Source: an uncultured Selenomonadaceae bacterium
GTDB taxonomy: Bacteria > Bacillota > Negativicutes > Selenomonadales > Selenomonadaceae
Length of the DNA: 50,387 bases
NCBI GenBank assembly: GCA_905234365.1
Contig: CAJOHI010000012.1
Span: forward strand, 5,298-55,684
Direction of reading: 5' to 3'
This document shows positions 8,376 to 16,046 of the stretch, piece after piece. The first letter of the stretch is position 1, and each line of letters begins with the position of its first letter. The notes under the pieces are model-generated. The model saw only the letters and a program-made list of their open reading frames with translations. It did no database searches and had not been told where the DNA came from. The translations under genes were made by a program, and so were the position numbers.

Positions 8376-9179
8376 TTAAACAAGTACATATTTATAAACC
8401 GCTTGAGCAAAACCGTCATCGATACAATCACCTGTCACGAAATCACAAGCACTTTTGACTTCCGGCGTTGAATTACCCATAGCAACACTTTTGCCGGCGG
8501 CTTTTAACATCGGCAAGTCATTATAAGAATCACCAATCGCCATAATTTCCGAAACCTCAACATTAAACTTTTTGGCGAGAATTAAAACCGCTGCGGCTTT
8601 AGAAACTTCCGGACGAGTTATTTCGGTATATTCCGCATTTGAACGAGTTGCATTAATCCTGTCGCCAAATTTCGCTTTAAGTATTTTAATTCTATCTGCC
8701 GTTTCTTCGGCACCGGAAGAAATACTCAACATTTTAGGCACATTTTCCGTATAATCTTTAAGACCATTCCAGCCAATCGCTTTTCCTTTTGAAATTTTCA
8801 GCGCATCTTCATAGCCTTTTGCAAACTCGTTGTAATCTGGGTAATACAGGTTGTCATTACTGTAACTTTGCAAATGCCAATTTTGATTTTTACAAAAATC
8901 CGTAAGTTCTTTAATGAGCTGCGGATCAAGATAAGCACTGTAAAAAATTTCGCCGCTGACAGATTTAATCAAGGCGCCGTTGTAAGTAATAATTGGTACG
9001 TCAACGCCGAGATTTTTGGCAATAGGCAAGGCGGATTTATACATTCTGCCGGTTGCAACAGTAAATATTATACCGGCTTTAACCATGTCTTGTACTGCTT
9101 GAATATTTTTCGGCGAAACTGTCTGACCGCTCGGCAATAATGTTCCATCTAAATCCGTAACGAAAAATTTTATTGACAT
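8376..9179 (-). CDS. Cof-type HAD-IIB phosphatase
   Basis: The nucleophile motif DLDGTLL is at the N-terminus, 'VATGR' is motif II, a Lys near 'SKAAAV' serves as motif III and 'GDSYNDLPMLKAAG' is motif IV. Cof/YidA-type HAD enzymes dephosphorylate sugar phosphates, flavin or pyridoxal phosphates; the substrate cannot be read from sequence. The reading frame begins at a GTG that overlaps the ribosome site GGAGAG. The ATG at 9179 has 8-base spacing and gives 267 residues. It lies 21 bases upstream of rapZ on the same strand, so it probably heads a HAD-rapZ-yvcK-folB transcript. Confidence 0.92.
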   Translation of the reverse strand: MSIKFFVTDLDGTLLPSGQTVSPKNIQAVQDMVKAGIIFTVATGRMYKSALPIAKNLGVDVPIITYNGALIKSVSGEIFYSAYLDPQLIKELTDFCKNQNWHLQSYSNDNLYYPDYNEFAKGYEDALKISKGKAIGWNGLKDYTENVPKMLSISSGAEETADRIKILKAKFGDRINATRSNAEYTEITRPEVSKAAAVLILAKKFNVEVSEIMAIGDSYNDLPMLKAAGKSVAMGNSTPEVKSACDFVTGDCIDDGFAQAVYKYVLV

Positions 9180-9282
9180 TTTAATCACTCTCCAAAGTTT
9201 TTATGTTACAATTTTCTCATATATAAAAAAAAATGCAATACCTTTTGTAACAGAATATTGCAAAATATTTTTATTGTTGATT

Positions 9283-9502
9283 GACATACTCCCCACAGCT
9301 AAAGCTGGGGGATTCTGCTATCATCGACATTCGCCTTAAAAATAAGGTCTTACGATGTCTCCTGCAATGGTCGATGCCGGCGGCTTTTACCCCTGCTCAT
9401 CTTCAAGCGTATTTTAGCAAAAGAATTTACAAAATGCAATAAAAACTTAGCGCCTTACATCCCCATAGCTAAAGCTAGGGGCTTTTCGGCGCATTTCGGT
9501 AA
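9283..9502. mobile_element. IS200/IS605-type miniature element (no transposase)
   Basis: A 220-base element lies between the HAD gene and prs. One end has GACATACTCCCC followed by a CCCCACAGCT/AGCTGGGG hairpin. The other has a CCCC-TAGCT/AGCTA-GGGG hairpin and ends GGCGCATTTCGGTAA. Both are typical IS605-family subterminal palindromes, but only about 100 bases separate them and no intact ORF is present. It is best read as an internally deleted, PATE/MITE-like derivative, perhaps with remnants of a tnpB 3' end or omega-RNA region. The 9405-9502 half is repeated at 1-98. This accounts for the gene-free stretch 9180-9521. Confidence 0.7.
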
Positions 9503-9521
9503 GAGTTTTTAATATTAAATC

Positions 9522-10484
9522 TTAATCTCTAAAAAGTTGGCTTACACTGCGACGAGATTGAATGTGCAAAATAACATCACTGATGGAAGGTGCCATTGAC
9601 AAAACTTTAATTCTTGGAGACTGCTTTTCAGGTGGCAGCGGAATGGTATCAGTTACAACAAGTTCATCAATGAAGGAATTGTTAATCCTTTCAACAGCAG
9701 GATTACTTAAAACGGCATGTGTGCAGGCAGCAAGAATCTTTTTTGCGCCAAGTCGGTTGAGTGCTTTTGCACCTTCGCAGAGACTTCCGGCCGTGTCAAC
9801 AATATCGTCGATCATTATTGCCGTTTTATCTTTAACGTCACCTATAATGCTCATAACTTCAGCTTCACCGGGACGCGGACGGCGCTTTTCAATAATTGCA
9901 ATGGAAGTGTTAAGGTAGTCAGCAAGTTTACGAGCACGAGTGACACCGCCAAGATCAGGAGAGACTACAACGATTTCGTTCTCATACTTTTGCTGATTGA
10001 AATATCCAGCGATAACCGGCGCCGCTGCAAGATGGTCAACCGGAATGTCAAAAAATCCTTGAATTTGTCCGGCGTGCAGGTCAACAGTTACAACGCGAGT
10101 CATACCTGCTGCCGCCATGAGATTTGCTACGAGTTTTGCTGAAATTGGCTCACGTCCTCTTGTTTTGCGGTCTTGACGAGCGTAAGCATAATATGGAACT
10201 ACTGCTGTGATTGAGTGAGCTGAAGCACGTTTGCAGGCATCAGCCATGATAAGAAGGTCCATGAGATTATCGTTGACTGGTTGAGAAGTCGGTTGAATGA
10301 TGAAAATGTCCTTGCCGCGAATACTTTCGCTAATCATAACTTGAGTTTCGCCGTTGTTAAAGCGGCCAACAAAAGTATCGCAAAGAGTAACTTCAATGTG
10401 TTCACTGATTTTTTGAGCGAGCTCAGGATTTGCATTGCCTGTCATCAGACAAAGATTCCTCGTATCAACAGATTGTTTGCTCAT
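9522..10484 (-). CDS. prs: Ribose-phosphate pyrophosphokinase
   Basis: Prs makes PRPP from ribose 5-phosphate and ATP for nucleotide, His and Trp synthesis. The motifs are 'GRFNNGETQV', 'QPTSQPVNDNLMDLL', the flexible-loop region 'YYAYARQDRKTRGREPISAK', 'DLHAGQIQGFF', 'VVSPDLGGVTRAR' and the PRPP-binding loop 'IMIDDIVDTAGS'. At 320 residues it is full length for class I enzymes. The ATG is preceded by AGGAGG. A good vegetative promoter lies upstream at 10543-10571. The adjacent miniature element is 20 bases past its stop. Confidence 0.97.
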   Translation of the reverse strand: MSKQSVDTRNLCLMTGNANPELAQKISEHIEVTLCDTFVGRFNNGETQVMISESIRGKDIFIIQPTSQPVNDNLMDLLIMADACKRASAHSITAVVPYYAYARQDRKTRGREPISAKLVANLMAAAGMTRVVTVDLHAGQIQGFFDIPVDHLAAAPVIAGYFNQQKYENEIVVVSPDLGGVTRARKLADYLNTSIAIIEKRRPRPGEAEVMSIIGDVKDKTAIMIDDIVDTAGSLCEGAKALNRLGAKKILAACTHAVLSNPAVERINNSFIDELVVTDTIPLPPEKQSPRIKVLSMAPSISDVILHIQSRRSVSQLFRD

Positions 10485-10542
10485 TAAAAAAATTCCTCCT
10501 AAAATAAAATTAACCGGACATTAAATGAATAACATTTTTTTA

Positions 10543-10571
10543 AATATAACACATCTAAAAGACTTTGTCCA
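10543..10571 (-). promoter_or_regulatory. Vegetative promoter of prs
   Basis: On the minus strand TGGACA, a 17-base spacer and TATATT lie 59 bases before the prs start. A small inverted repeat (GATTGA/TCAATC, 10574-10590) sits just upstream of the -35. The rest of 10485-10670 shows nothing else I can support. Confidence 0.6.
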
Positions 10572-10670
10572 GCGATTGATATTTTCAATCACGAAAATTA
10601 ATTTCAAATGTCGTTGTAAAAAAATCTGCCGCCTAATTGTGCGACAGCTTTAAAATAATATGCGCCTATC

Positions 10671-11390
10671 TTATTTTATAACATCATATAAGGATTCCGG
10701 ATCTTCAGGTGTCCAGTAATTTTTGCCGTCGTATCCTTTGAATATTTTGCATTCCATATCAATAGATTTTGCTGCTTTAACTGGAATTTCATCAAAAATT
10801 TCTTCTTGAAGACCTTGTGATATCAATGATTGATATTCCTCATTTTTTTCGAGTTCTTTTCTTGCCTTTTGATCGCTAGGGTCAATCGTTCTCATAAAAT
10901 CTACAAATTCTTTATTGCCTCTCATCTTTTTTACGATAGCGTCATCATCAACCGGCGAAAAGGTCACTGTAACGACAGGATTAATATCATCATCTTTCTT
11001 GATTTTTACAGTTAAATTTGAACTGTCAGCACACTTTGCAAGATAATGAATTGCTAATTCGGTTGCCTTTTCCTCGTTAAGTACATATTCTTCCTGGAAG
11101 TCCTTTGCTATACTCATGACTCTATCTTTAAATGTTTTGTCAATGTCAGCCGGTGCCATTCCTGTTGAAGCTGCAGCCTCATTATCATCGCCGGTCGTTC
11201 CATAGACTTGAATCATTGCCCAATCTTCAATAGCTTTGTCAGGAGCAACGTTCGGCTTATTTGTTGAAAGCTTACTTCCTGCTGACTTTTCTGTTGGTGC
11301 TGATTTTGTTGATTCCGAATCGTCGTCGCAAGCTGTAAATGTGAACGTCGTTACAGCTAACATCATTACGACTAAAATTTTTTTAAACAT
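10671..11390 (-). CDS. Hypothetical lipoprotein
   Basis: A 239-residue protein with a lipoprotein signal: positive N-terminus MFKK, a hydrophobic core, and a lipobox-like FTAC at residues 18-21 followed by acidic residues (a plausible +2 Asp). The mature part begins with a Ser/Thr/Lys-rich linker (to ~residue 50) and then an acidic domain of mixed helix and strand with no motif I recognise. It is the last gene of a close-packed minus-strand run (gap of 29 bases to the gene upstream) that starts with the LytTR response regulator. It is probably anchored to a membrane, perhaps as an accessory factor for the upstream TPR protein. Confidence 0.75.
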   Translation of the reverse strand: MFKKILVVMMLAVTTFTFTACDDDSESTKSAPTEKSAGSKLSTNKPNVAPDKAIEDWAMIQVYGTTGDDNEAAASTGMAPADIDKTFKDRVMSIAKDFQEEYVLNEEKATELAIHYLAKCADSSNLTVKIKKDDDINPVVTVTFSPVDDDAIVKKMRGNKEFVDFMRTIDPSDQKARKELEKNEEYQSLISQGLQEEIFDEIPVKAAKSIDMECKIFKGYDGKNYWTPEDPESLYDVIK

Positions 11391-11419
11391 GCAATAAAAC
11401 CTCCATACAATTTATAATT

Positions 11420-11869
11420 TTATTTCATCTTTGCTTCATCGACAGTTTTTTTGATAAGTTCTCTCTGTTCATCATTTTCGGCTCTTTTTTCAAATCTTTC
11501 GCTGAGTTTTTCAAGTGCCATATTATTAGCTTTTTTAAATTCTTTTACGGCGTCTTTAATTTCATCTCTAAAATCTTTCGGCAGAGACGAATTTTGCGCT
11601 ATTGCTTCAAGATATTTAACTTGGCGAGTCTCAAATTTTTCGAGCAATTTGTCGTTATCATCAACAGCGTTTCCATCTTCGTACGCTTCTTTTGCCTTCA
11701 AATATTCCCTATGCAGTTTTTTTTCGTCATCAGAAAGCAAATCTTCATACTCATCAATGGATTTTTCGATCAGTTCGTCCAATTTTTCACCGGTTTTATA
11801 AGAATCAATACCGCCTTTAACAATATCAACCATTGTACCAACAACATCAAAAATATCTCCAAGACCCAT
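11420..11869 (-). CDS. Small coiled-coil-rich hypothetical protein
   Basis: 149 residues, unknown family. It starts MGLGDIFDVVGTMVDIVKGG, a Gly-rich amphipathic segment, and then is almost entirely charged helix (Glu/Lys/Asp-rich) suited to coiled-coil formation. No signal peptide is convincing. It is 28 bases downstream of the TPR gene and 29 bases upstream of the lipoprotein gene, so co-transcription is likely. A membrane-associated or adaptor role would fit the N-terminus, but this is only inference. Confidence 0.65.
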   Translation of the reverse strand: MGLGDIFDVVGTMVDIVKGGIDSYKTGEKLDELIEKSIDEYEDLLSDDEKKLHREYLKAKEAYEDGNAVDDNDKLLEKFETRQVKYLEAIAQNSSLPKDFRDEIKDAVKEFKKANNMALEKLSERFEKRAENDEQRELIKKTVDEAKMK

Positions 11870-11897
11870 TTTTAATACCTTCCTTCACAAAATTGAA

Positions 11898-13028
11898 TTA
11901 TTTTTCGAGGTATTCTTTACAATCCTTAATGCCTTCTGCACTCTCCGTATCATCTGGATCGAGTTCGAGCGCTTTTTGATAATCTTTGAGAGCTTTTTTG
12001 TATTCGCCAAGATTAAAATAGGCTGTTGCACGAGTGCTGTATCCTGCTGGCTCATAAGGATCAATTTTTATCGCAATATTGGCAAGTTCTATAGCGTCGT
12101 TATATTGCTCAAGAATATTCATTATAATGGAGCCATTGCTGTAAGCAAGTACATATTCAGGATCAATATCAATGGCCTTCATCAAATCATCTAATGCCTT
12201 GCCATAATCTTCAAGGTCAATGTAAGCACAGGCACGATAGTTATAAACATATGCTTGATTGTCATCTATTTTTATTGCCTTGTCGAGATCAGAAATTGCT
12301 GCTTTATAATTTTTTTGCTCAATTAAAACGTTTCCGCGAGCTGCATAAGCTGCACTGTTTTGCGAGTTCAACTCAATAGCTTCGTTATATTTTTTAAGCG
12401 CACCATTTAAATCATTGTTATCATAGAGTTTATCGCCTTCATCGACACGCAAATTAGACATAAAAACTTTATCTGCGCCGGAAATTTCCTCTTTGACTTT
12501 TGCTTCAACTTGAGGATTATTGTTTGCGGCAGCCAGTTGAGATTTTAATTCTGCAATTTGGCGATTTTGTTCTTCTATTGCCTGTTGAAGTTGTTTATTT
12601 TTTGCAACCATTTCAGAACGTTCGCCAACGCCTTTTTGTAGCCATTCAGCGACTTTATCGGTATCAATATTTGCTTTAAGTGTCGCACGAATCATTACAC
12701 CAACGCCATCGGTTGAAGGCAAAGTTTGATACTTAACGTCAAAAACCTGCATAATACCGTTGGTCATTGTGATAATTTCGTCTTGAGTTACCATAGCATT
12801 TTTAACTTCCGTAAAACTTTGTACGTAAACTCCTGCCTGTTCTTGAGCAGCTTGTTCAGCACGTTGTTTAGCTCTCTCTTTGGCGATATCCGGCGTCTCG
12901 AAGTCACTCATTATGTATTCACCAACACCGTCATAAGTTTTGATCTCAGCATTTGCATTAGAAATTGGAAAAATCGTCAAGTGACCTAAAATCATCGCCA
13001 TAATTAACGATTTTTTTGTCAGTCTCAT
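11898..13028 (-). CDS. Secreted protein with LPP20/FlgT-like N-domain and TPR repeats
   Basis: Start chosen at the ATG preceded by GAGGTG, giving 376 residues; a longer frame begins 15 bases upstream inside that ribosome site. A signal peptide ends at SNANA. Residues ~30-125 resemble the LPP20/FlgT N-terminal domain ('DIAKERAKQRAEQAAQEQAG' followed by 'VYVQSFTEV'), which occurs in outer-membrane and flagellar-associated proteins. Residues ~135-160 form a short coiled coil. From ~190 to the end there are about five TPR units ('AAYAARGNVLIEQKNYKAAI', 'AGYSTRATAYFNLGEYKKAL'). It is a likely periplasmic or surface scaffold. The stop of the response-regulator gene is 18 bases upstream. Confidence 0.8.
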   Translation of the reverse strand: MRLTKKSLIMAMILGHLTIFPISNANAEIKTYDGVGEYIMSDFETPDIAKERAKQRAEQAAQEQAGVYVQSFTEVKNAMVTQDEIITMTNGIMQVFDVKYQTLPSTDGVGVMIRATLKANIDTDKVAEWLQKGVGERSEMVAKNKQLQQAIEEQNRQIAELKSQLAAANNNPQVEAKVKEEISGADKVFMSNLRVDEGDKLYDNNDLNGALKKYNEAIELNSQNSAAYAARGNVLIEQKNYKAAISDLDKAIKIDDNQAYVYNYRACAYIDLEDYGKALDDLMKAIDIDPEYVLAYSNGSIIMNILEQYNDAIELANIAIKIDPYEPAGYSTRATAYFNLGEYKKALKDYQKALELDPDDTESAEGIKDCKEYLEK

Positions 13029-13046
13029 AATATAACACCTCATGTT

Positions 13047-13778
13047 TTATTTATTGGCAATATATTGCATGTATTTTAATTTTGATTCTCTGCGTTTTCT
13101 CTGACTAATTGGAACCTTTACATCATTTTCAAGGATAAAATCTTCATTTTCCATTGATTTTATGTGATCCATATTTACAATTACTCTATGATGACATTCT
13201 AAAAATCGTTTATCATTCAAAACTTGCGACTGGCAGTCAGAATAACTTGAACTTGTTATAATCTCTCGATTTTGCAAATGTATTTGTAAATGATGACTAA
13301 AATTTATATCTATAAAATAAATATTTTTGTACGAAATAGAAATATTTTCATTTTTAACTATTATATTCAAATTATGAATTTTATCAAGTAAATCCGGCAA
13401 AATATATTCAAAAGTTTCGGCAAATTTTTGTTTATTATCCTCAAGTGGCTTTAAAAAATATCCAGTTGCAAATACAGAATAACCATCAAGGATAAATTCG
13501 TCGCTGCTCGTGAGAAAAATAATCTTGCAATTTCTGTCTCGCATTCTGATAATTTGAGCGGTTCTGATACCGTTAATTGCATTCATAAATATATCTAAAA
13601 TAATTACTGAGTATTTATCCGATTGAAATTTTTCGAGCAGCGCTTTACCACTTGAATAAACATCAATTACGAAATTTTTAAAAATATCACTATGATTTTT
13701 ATAAATATACTCAACTAGATAATTTTTTGCAAATATTAAATCTCTGGCGCTGTCGTCAACGATTGCAATTTTTATCAT
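13047..13778 (-). CDS. LytTR-family response regulator
   Basis: The receiver domain (residues ~1-125) has the acidic pair Asp8-Asp9, the phospho-acceptor Asp62 in 'VIILDIFMNAINGI' and the conserved 'FLTSSDEF' and 'YFLKPLE' segments (Thr/Ser and Lys positions). The C-terminal ~100 residues are a LytTR DNA-binding domain ('FLECHHRVIVNMDHIKSM', 'VPISQRKRRESK'). The start at 13778 is preferred because GGTGATTT precedes it; a longer frame begins 12 bases upstream. LytTR regulators (AgrA, VirR) bind paired direct repeats next to the -35. The likely partner kinase is at 16047-17468, separated from it by a divergent clostripain gene. Confidence 0.92.
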   Translation of the reverse strand: MIKIAIVDDSARDLIFAKNYLVEYIYKNHSDIFKNFVIDVYSSGKALLEKFQSDKYSVIILDIFMNAINGIRTAQIIRMRDRNCKIIFLTSSDEFILDGYSVFATGYFLKPLEDNKQKFAETFEYILPDLLDKIHNLNIIVKNENISISYKNIYFIDINFSHHLQIHLQNREIITSSSYSDCQSQVLNDKRFLECHHRVIVNMDHIKSMENEDFILENDVKVPISQRKRRESKLKYMQYIANK

Positions 13779-13881
13779 ATAAATCACCATTTTTAATTTT
13801 ATTCTACATTTAATCTGAACATTGTCAATGTAAACTAAAAAAATGATAAAAAATTCAATAAAAGTGACAAAATGCGAATAG

Positions 13882-13923
13882 AAATCATTTTTATGAAATT
13901 TTAAATCACTTTTTGTGAATTTG
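13882..13923 (+). promoter_or_regulatory. Candidate LytTR binding site: two direct repeats 21 bp apart
   Basis: Two copies of AAATCA(T/C)TTTT, each followed ~5 bases later by AATTT, start at 13882 and 13903. They agree at 15 of the first 20 positions and are spaced exactly two helical turns. The second ends directly against the TTGACT at 13924. LytTR regulators such as AgrA and VirR use this geometry. Each copy also holds a small palindrome (TCAT-ATGA and TCAC-GTGA). The sequence is AT-rich, so chance similarity is possible. Confidence 0.5.
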
Positions 13924-13951
13924 TTGACTATATTTTAATTACAAATATAAT
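13924..13951 (+). promoter_or_regulatory. Promoter of the clostripain-family gene
   Basis: TTGACT, a 16-base spacer and TATAAT lie 54 bases before the chosen TTG start. Confidence 0.7.
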
Positions 13952-14005
13952 TAATGTTACAGGAATTGCCTAAAAAATTTTAGCATGGTAAAGGGGGTAT
14001 TTTTT

Positions 14006-16033
14006 TTGTTTAAAAAGTTTTTTTCTGCGATCATTTTATTTGCTGCAATTTTCATGTTTTCCGGCTGCGATGACGAAGAAAGTTCTTCAAATATCACTAA
14101 AGTCAGCGCTCAATTTGCAGACACTTACAATGCAGATGATACTTGGTTAATTTATTGGTATATCTGCGGCAGCAACCTTGAAACGGAAAATCAAGCGGCG
14201 ACTGCTGATCTAAGTGAAATGGTCAATGCTCAACTTCCGCCGAATGTGAAAGTTTTAATTCAAGCCGGCGGATCCAATCAATGGCACAATGAAGTTGTAA
14301 AACCCGGACAAATTAACCGTTATTTATACGACAGCGACGATATGAATATTCTTGAGGCACTTCCTGACGCTGATATGGGTGATTCTGCAACTTTAGTTGA
14401 CTTTTTGAAGTATGGCAAGGATAATTTTGACGCCGATCACAGAGTTTTCATATTTTGGGATCATGGCGGCGGAAGTGTCGGCGGCGTCTGTCAAGATGAG
14501 CGCACTAACAATATGTTGAGCCTCAACGATATTCGCACGGCTTTTGAGTCCGTTTATTCTCCGTCAGATGAAAATCCGCCATTTGAGATGATTGGATTTG
14601 ATGCCTGTTTAATGGCGACTTATGACACTGCTCACAATCTTCACGGCTTAACGCGATATATGACGGCTTCCGAAGAACTTGAACCAGGCTGCGGTTGGGA
14701 ATACACCGGCTGGCTTAGTGAATTAGGCAAAAATCCTGCAATGAGCGGTGCAAGACTTGGACAAATAATTTGTGATACTTATTTTGCTGGCTGCGCTGAA
14801 TATGATGTCGAAGACGCTGCGACGCTCTCGGTTATAGATGTCGGAAAAATTCCTGAATTAAGAACTGCTTACGAGAATTTCTCTACTGAGGCGTTGAGAT
14901 TGTCTGCTGAAAATCCGCAAAAGTTCTTTTCATCATTCGGACGCAGTGCCGTAAATGCTGAGAACTATGGCGGCAATACGCGAGATCAAGGCTATTTTGA
15001 TATGGTTGATCTCGGAGACCTTGCTAAAAAATCTAAGTCAATATTACCGCAAACTTCGCAAAACTTGATTAATGCTGTTGACGAAGCGATAATTTATAAA
15101 GTTCAAGGCAATTATCGCGATCAAGGCAGCGGAATTTCCGGCTTTTATCCTTACGATGGCGGCGATCAGATTTTCAATATGTATTCGCAAATTTATGCTG
15201 CACCGCTGGCGAATAAGTGTTTATTCTATCATCTGATTTATGGAACAATGCCGGAAGAAGGCAAAGCTATTCTAAACAATGCACAGACAACTGAGGTACC
15301 TAAACCGACTCAAAGAAAGAAAATTTTCAAGATCGAAGACCTGGAAGACGCAAAAATTGAGCTTGACCAAGACAATAATGCTTTCGTCAAACTCAATGAG
15401 GCTCAAATGGACCTTTTATCGAGTGTCCATTGTAATCTTGTTTACATTGATCCTGAAGATGATCTGATTTTATTTCTCGGCAGCGACTCAAATGTAAATG
15501 CTGATTGGGAAACCGGAATATTTACCGACAACTTTGATGGTACTTGGCCAATGTTTGAAGGTCATCCGGTTTACGTTGAAATTGTTTCTGAAGCCGACGT
15601 TGACGAGGATGGCAATGTTCAAGGTTACAATTTATACTCCGTTCCAATTAAACTTAATGGCATGAGTTGTAATTTGCAAGTAGCCTACGACCATAAGAGT
15701 GGCAAATATAAAATTCTCGGTGCTCGTCGTGAAAATACTTCCGGCGGTATGGCAGACAGAAATTTAATTAAACTCAAGAGCGGCGATCAGATAACAACAA
15801 TTCATTATGCGATGTTAATCAGCGGAGACAGCACGGATATTACAGAGGTTGAAGTTGATACCTTCACGATAGGAAATAATCCAAAATTTGAAGATGAAGA
15901 CGTTGGCGATGGTGAATATGGTTACTTATTTGAATTTGTTACGCCGGACAACAACAGCGCAACTTCTGAGGTAGTCAACTTTACTATTCAAAATGGCGAA
16001 ATTTATACAACAAAGTTAGACGATTTAAATTAA
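14006..16033 (+). CDS. Clostripain-family (peptidase C11) lipoprotein
   Basis: Start taken as the TTG at 14006: AAGGGGG lies 8 bases before it and the protein then begins MFKKFFSAIILF, a typical lipoprotein signal with lipobox FSGC. The 675-residue protein carries the C11 catalytic dyad: His153 in 'WDHGGG' and Cys201 in 'GFDACLMA'. C11 peptidases (clostripain, gingipain-like clan CD) usually cleave after Arg or Lys. Residues ~400-675 are an additional beta-rich acidic region of unknown role. The gene is divergent from the response-regulator operon and convergent with the kinase gene (13-base gap). In Clostridium perfringens, clostripain is controlled by the LytTR regulator VirR, a suggestive parallel. 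Confidence 0.93.
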   Translation: MFKKFFSAIILFAAIFMFSGCDDEESSSNITKVSAQFADTYNADDTWLIYWYICGSNLETENQAATADLSEMVNAQLPPNVKVLIQAGGSNQWHNEVVKPGQINRYLYDSDDMNILEALPDADMGDSATLVDFLKYGKDNFDADHRVFIFWDHGGGSVGGVCQDERTNNMLSLNDIRTAFESVYSPSDENPPFEMIGFDACLMATYDTAHNLHGLTRYMTASEELEPGCGWEYTGWLSELGKNPAMSGARLGQIICDTYFAGCAEYDVEDAATLSVIDVGKIPELRTAYENFSTEALRLSAENPQKFFSSFGRSAVNAENYGGNTRDQGYFDMVDLGDLAKKSKSILPQTSQNLINAVDEAIIYKVQGNYRDQGSGISGFYPYDGGDQIFNMYSQIYAAPLANKCLFYHLIYGTMPEEGKAILNNAQTTEVPKPTQRKKIFKIEDLEDAKIELDQDNNAFVKLNEAQMDLLSSVHCNLVYIDPEDDLILFLGSDSNVNADWETGIFTDNFDGTWPMFEGHPVYVEIVSEADVDEDGNVQGYNLYSVPIKLNGMSCNLQVAYDHKSGKYKILGARRENTSGGMADRNLIKLKSGDQITTIHYAMLISGDSTDITEVEVDTFTIGNNPKFEDEDVGDGEYGYLFEFVTPDNNSATSEVVNFTIQNGEIYTTKLDDLN

Positions 16034-16046
16034 TCTTGTCATAAAA

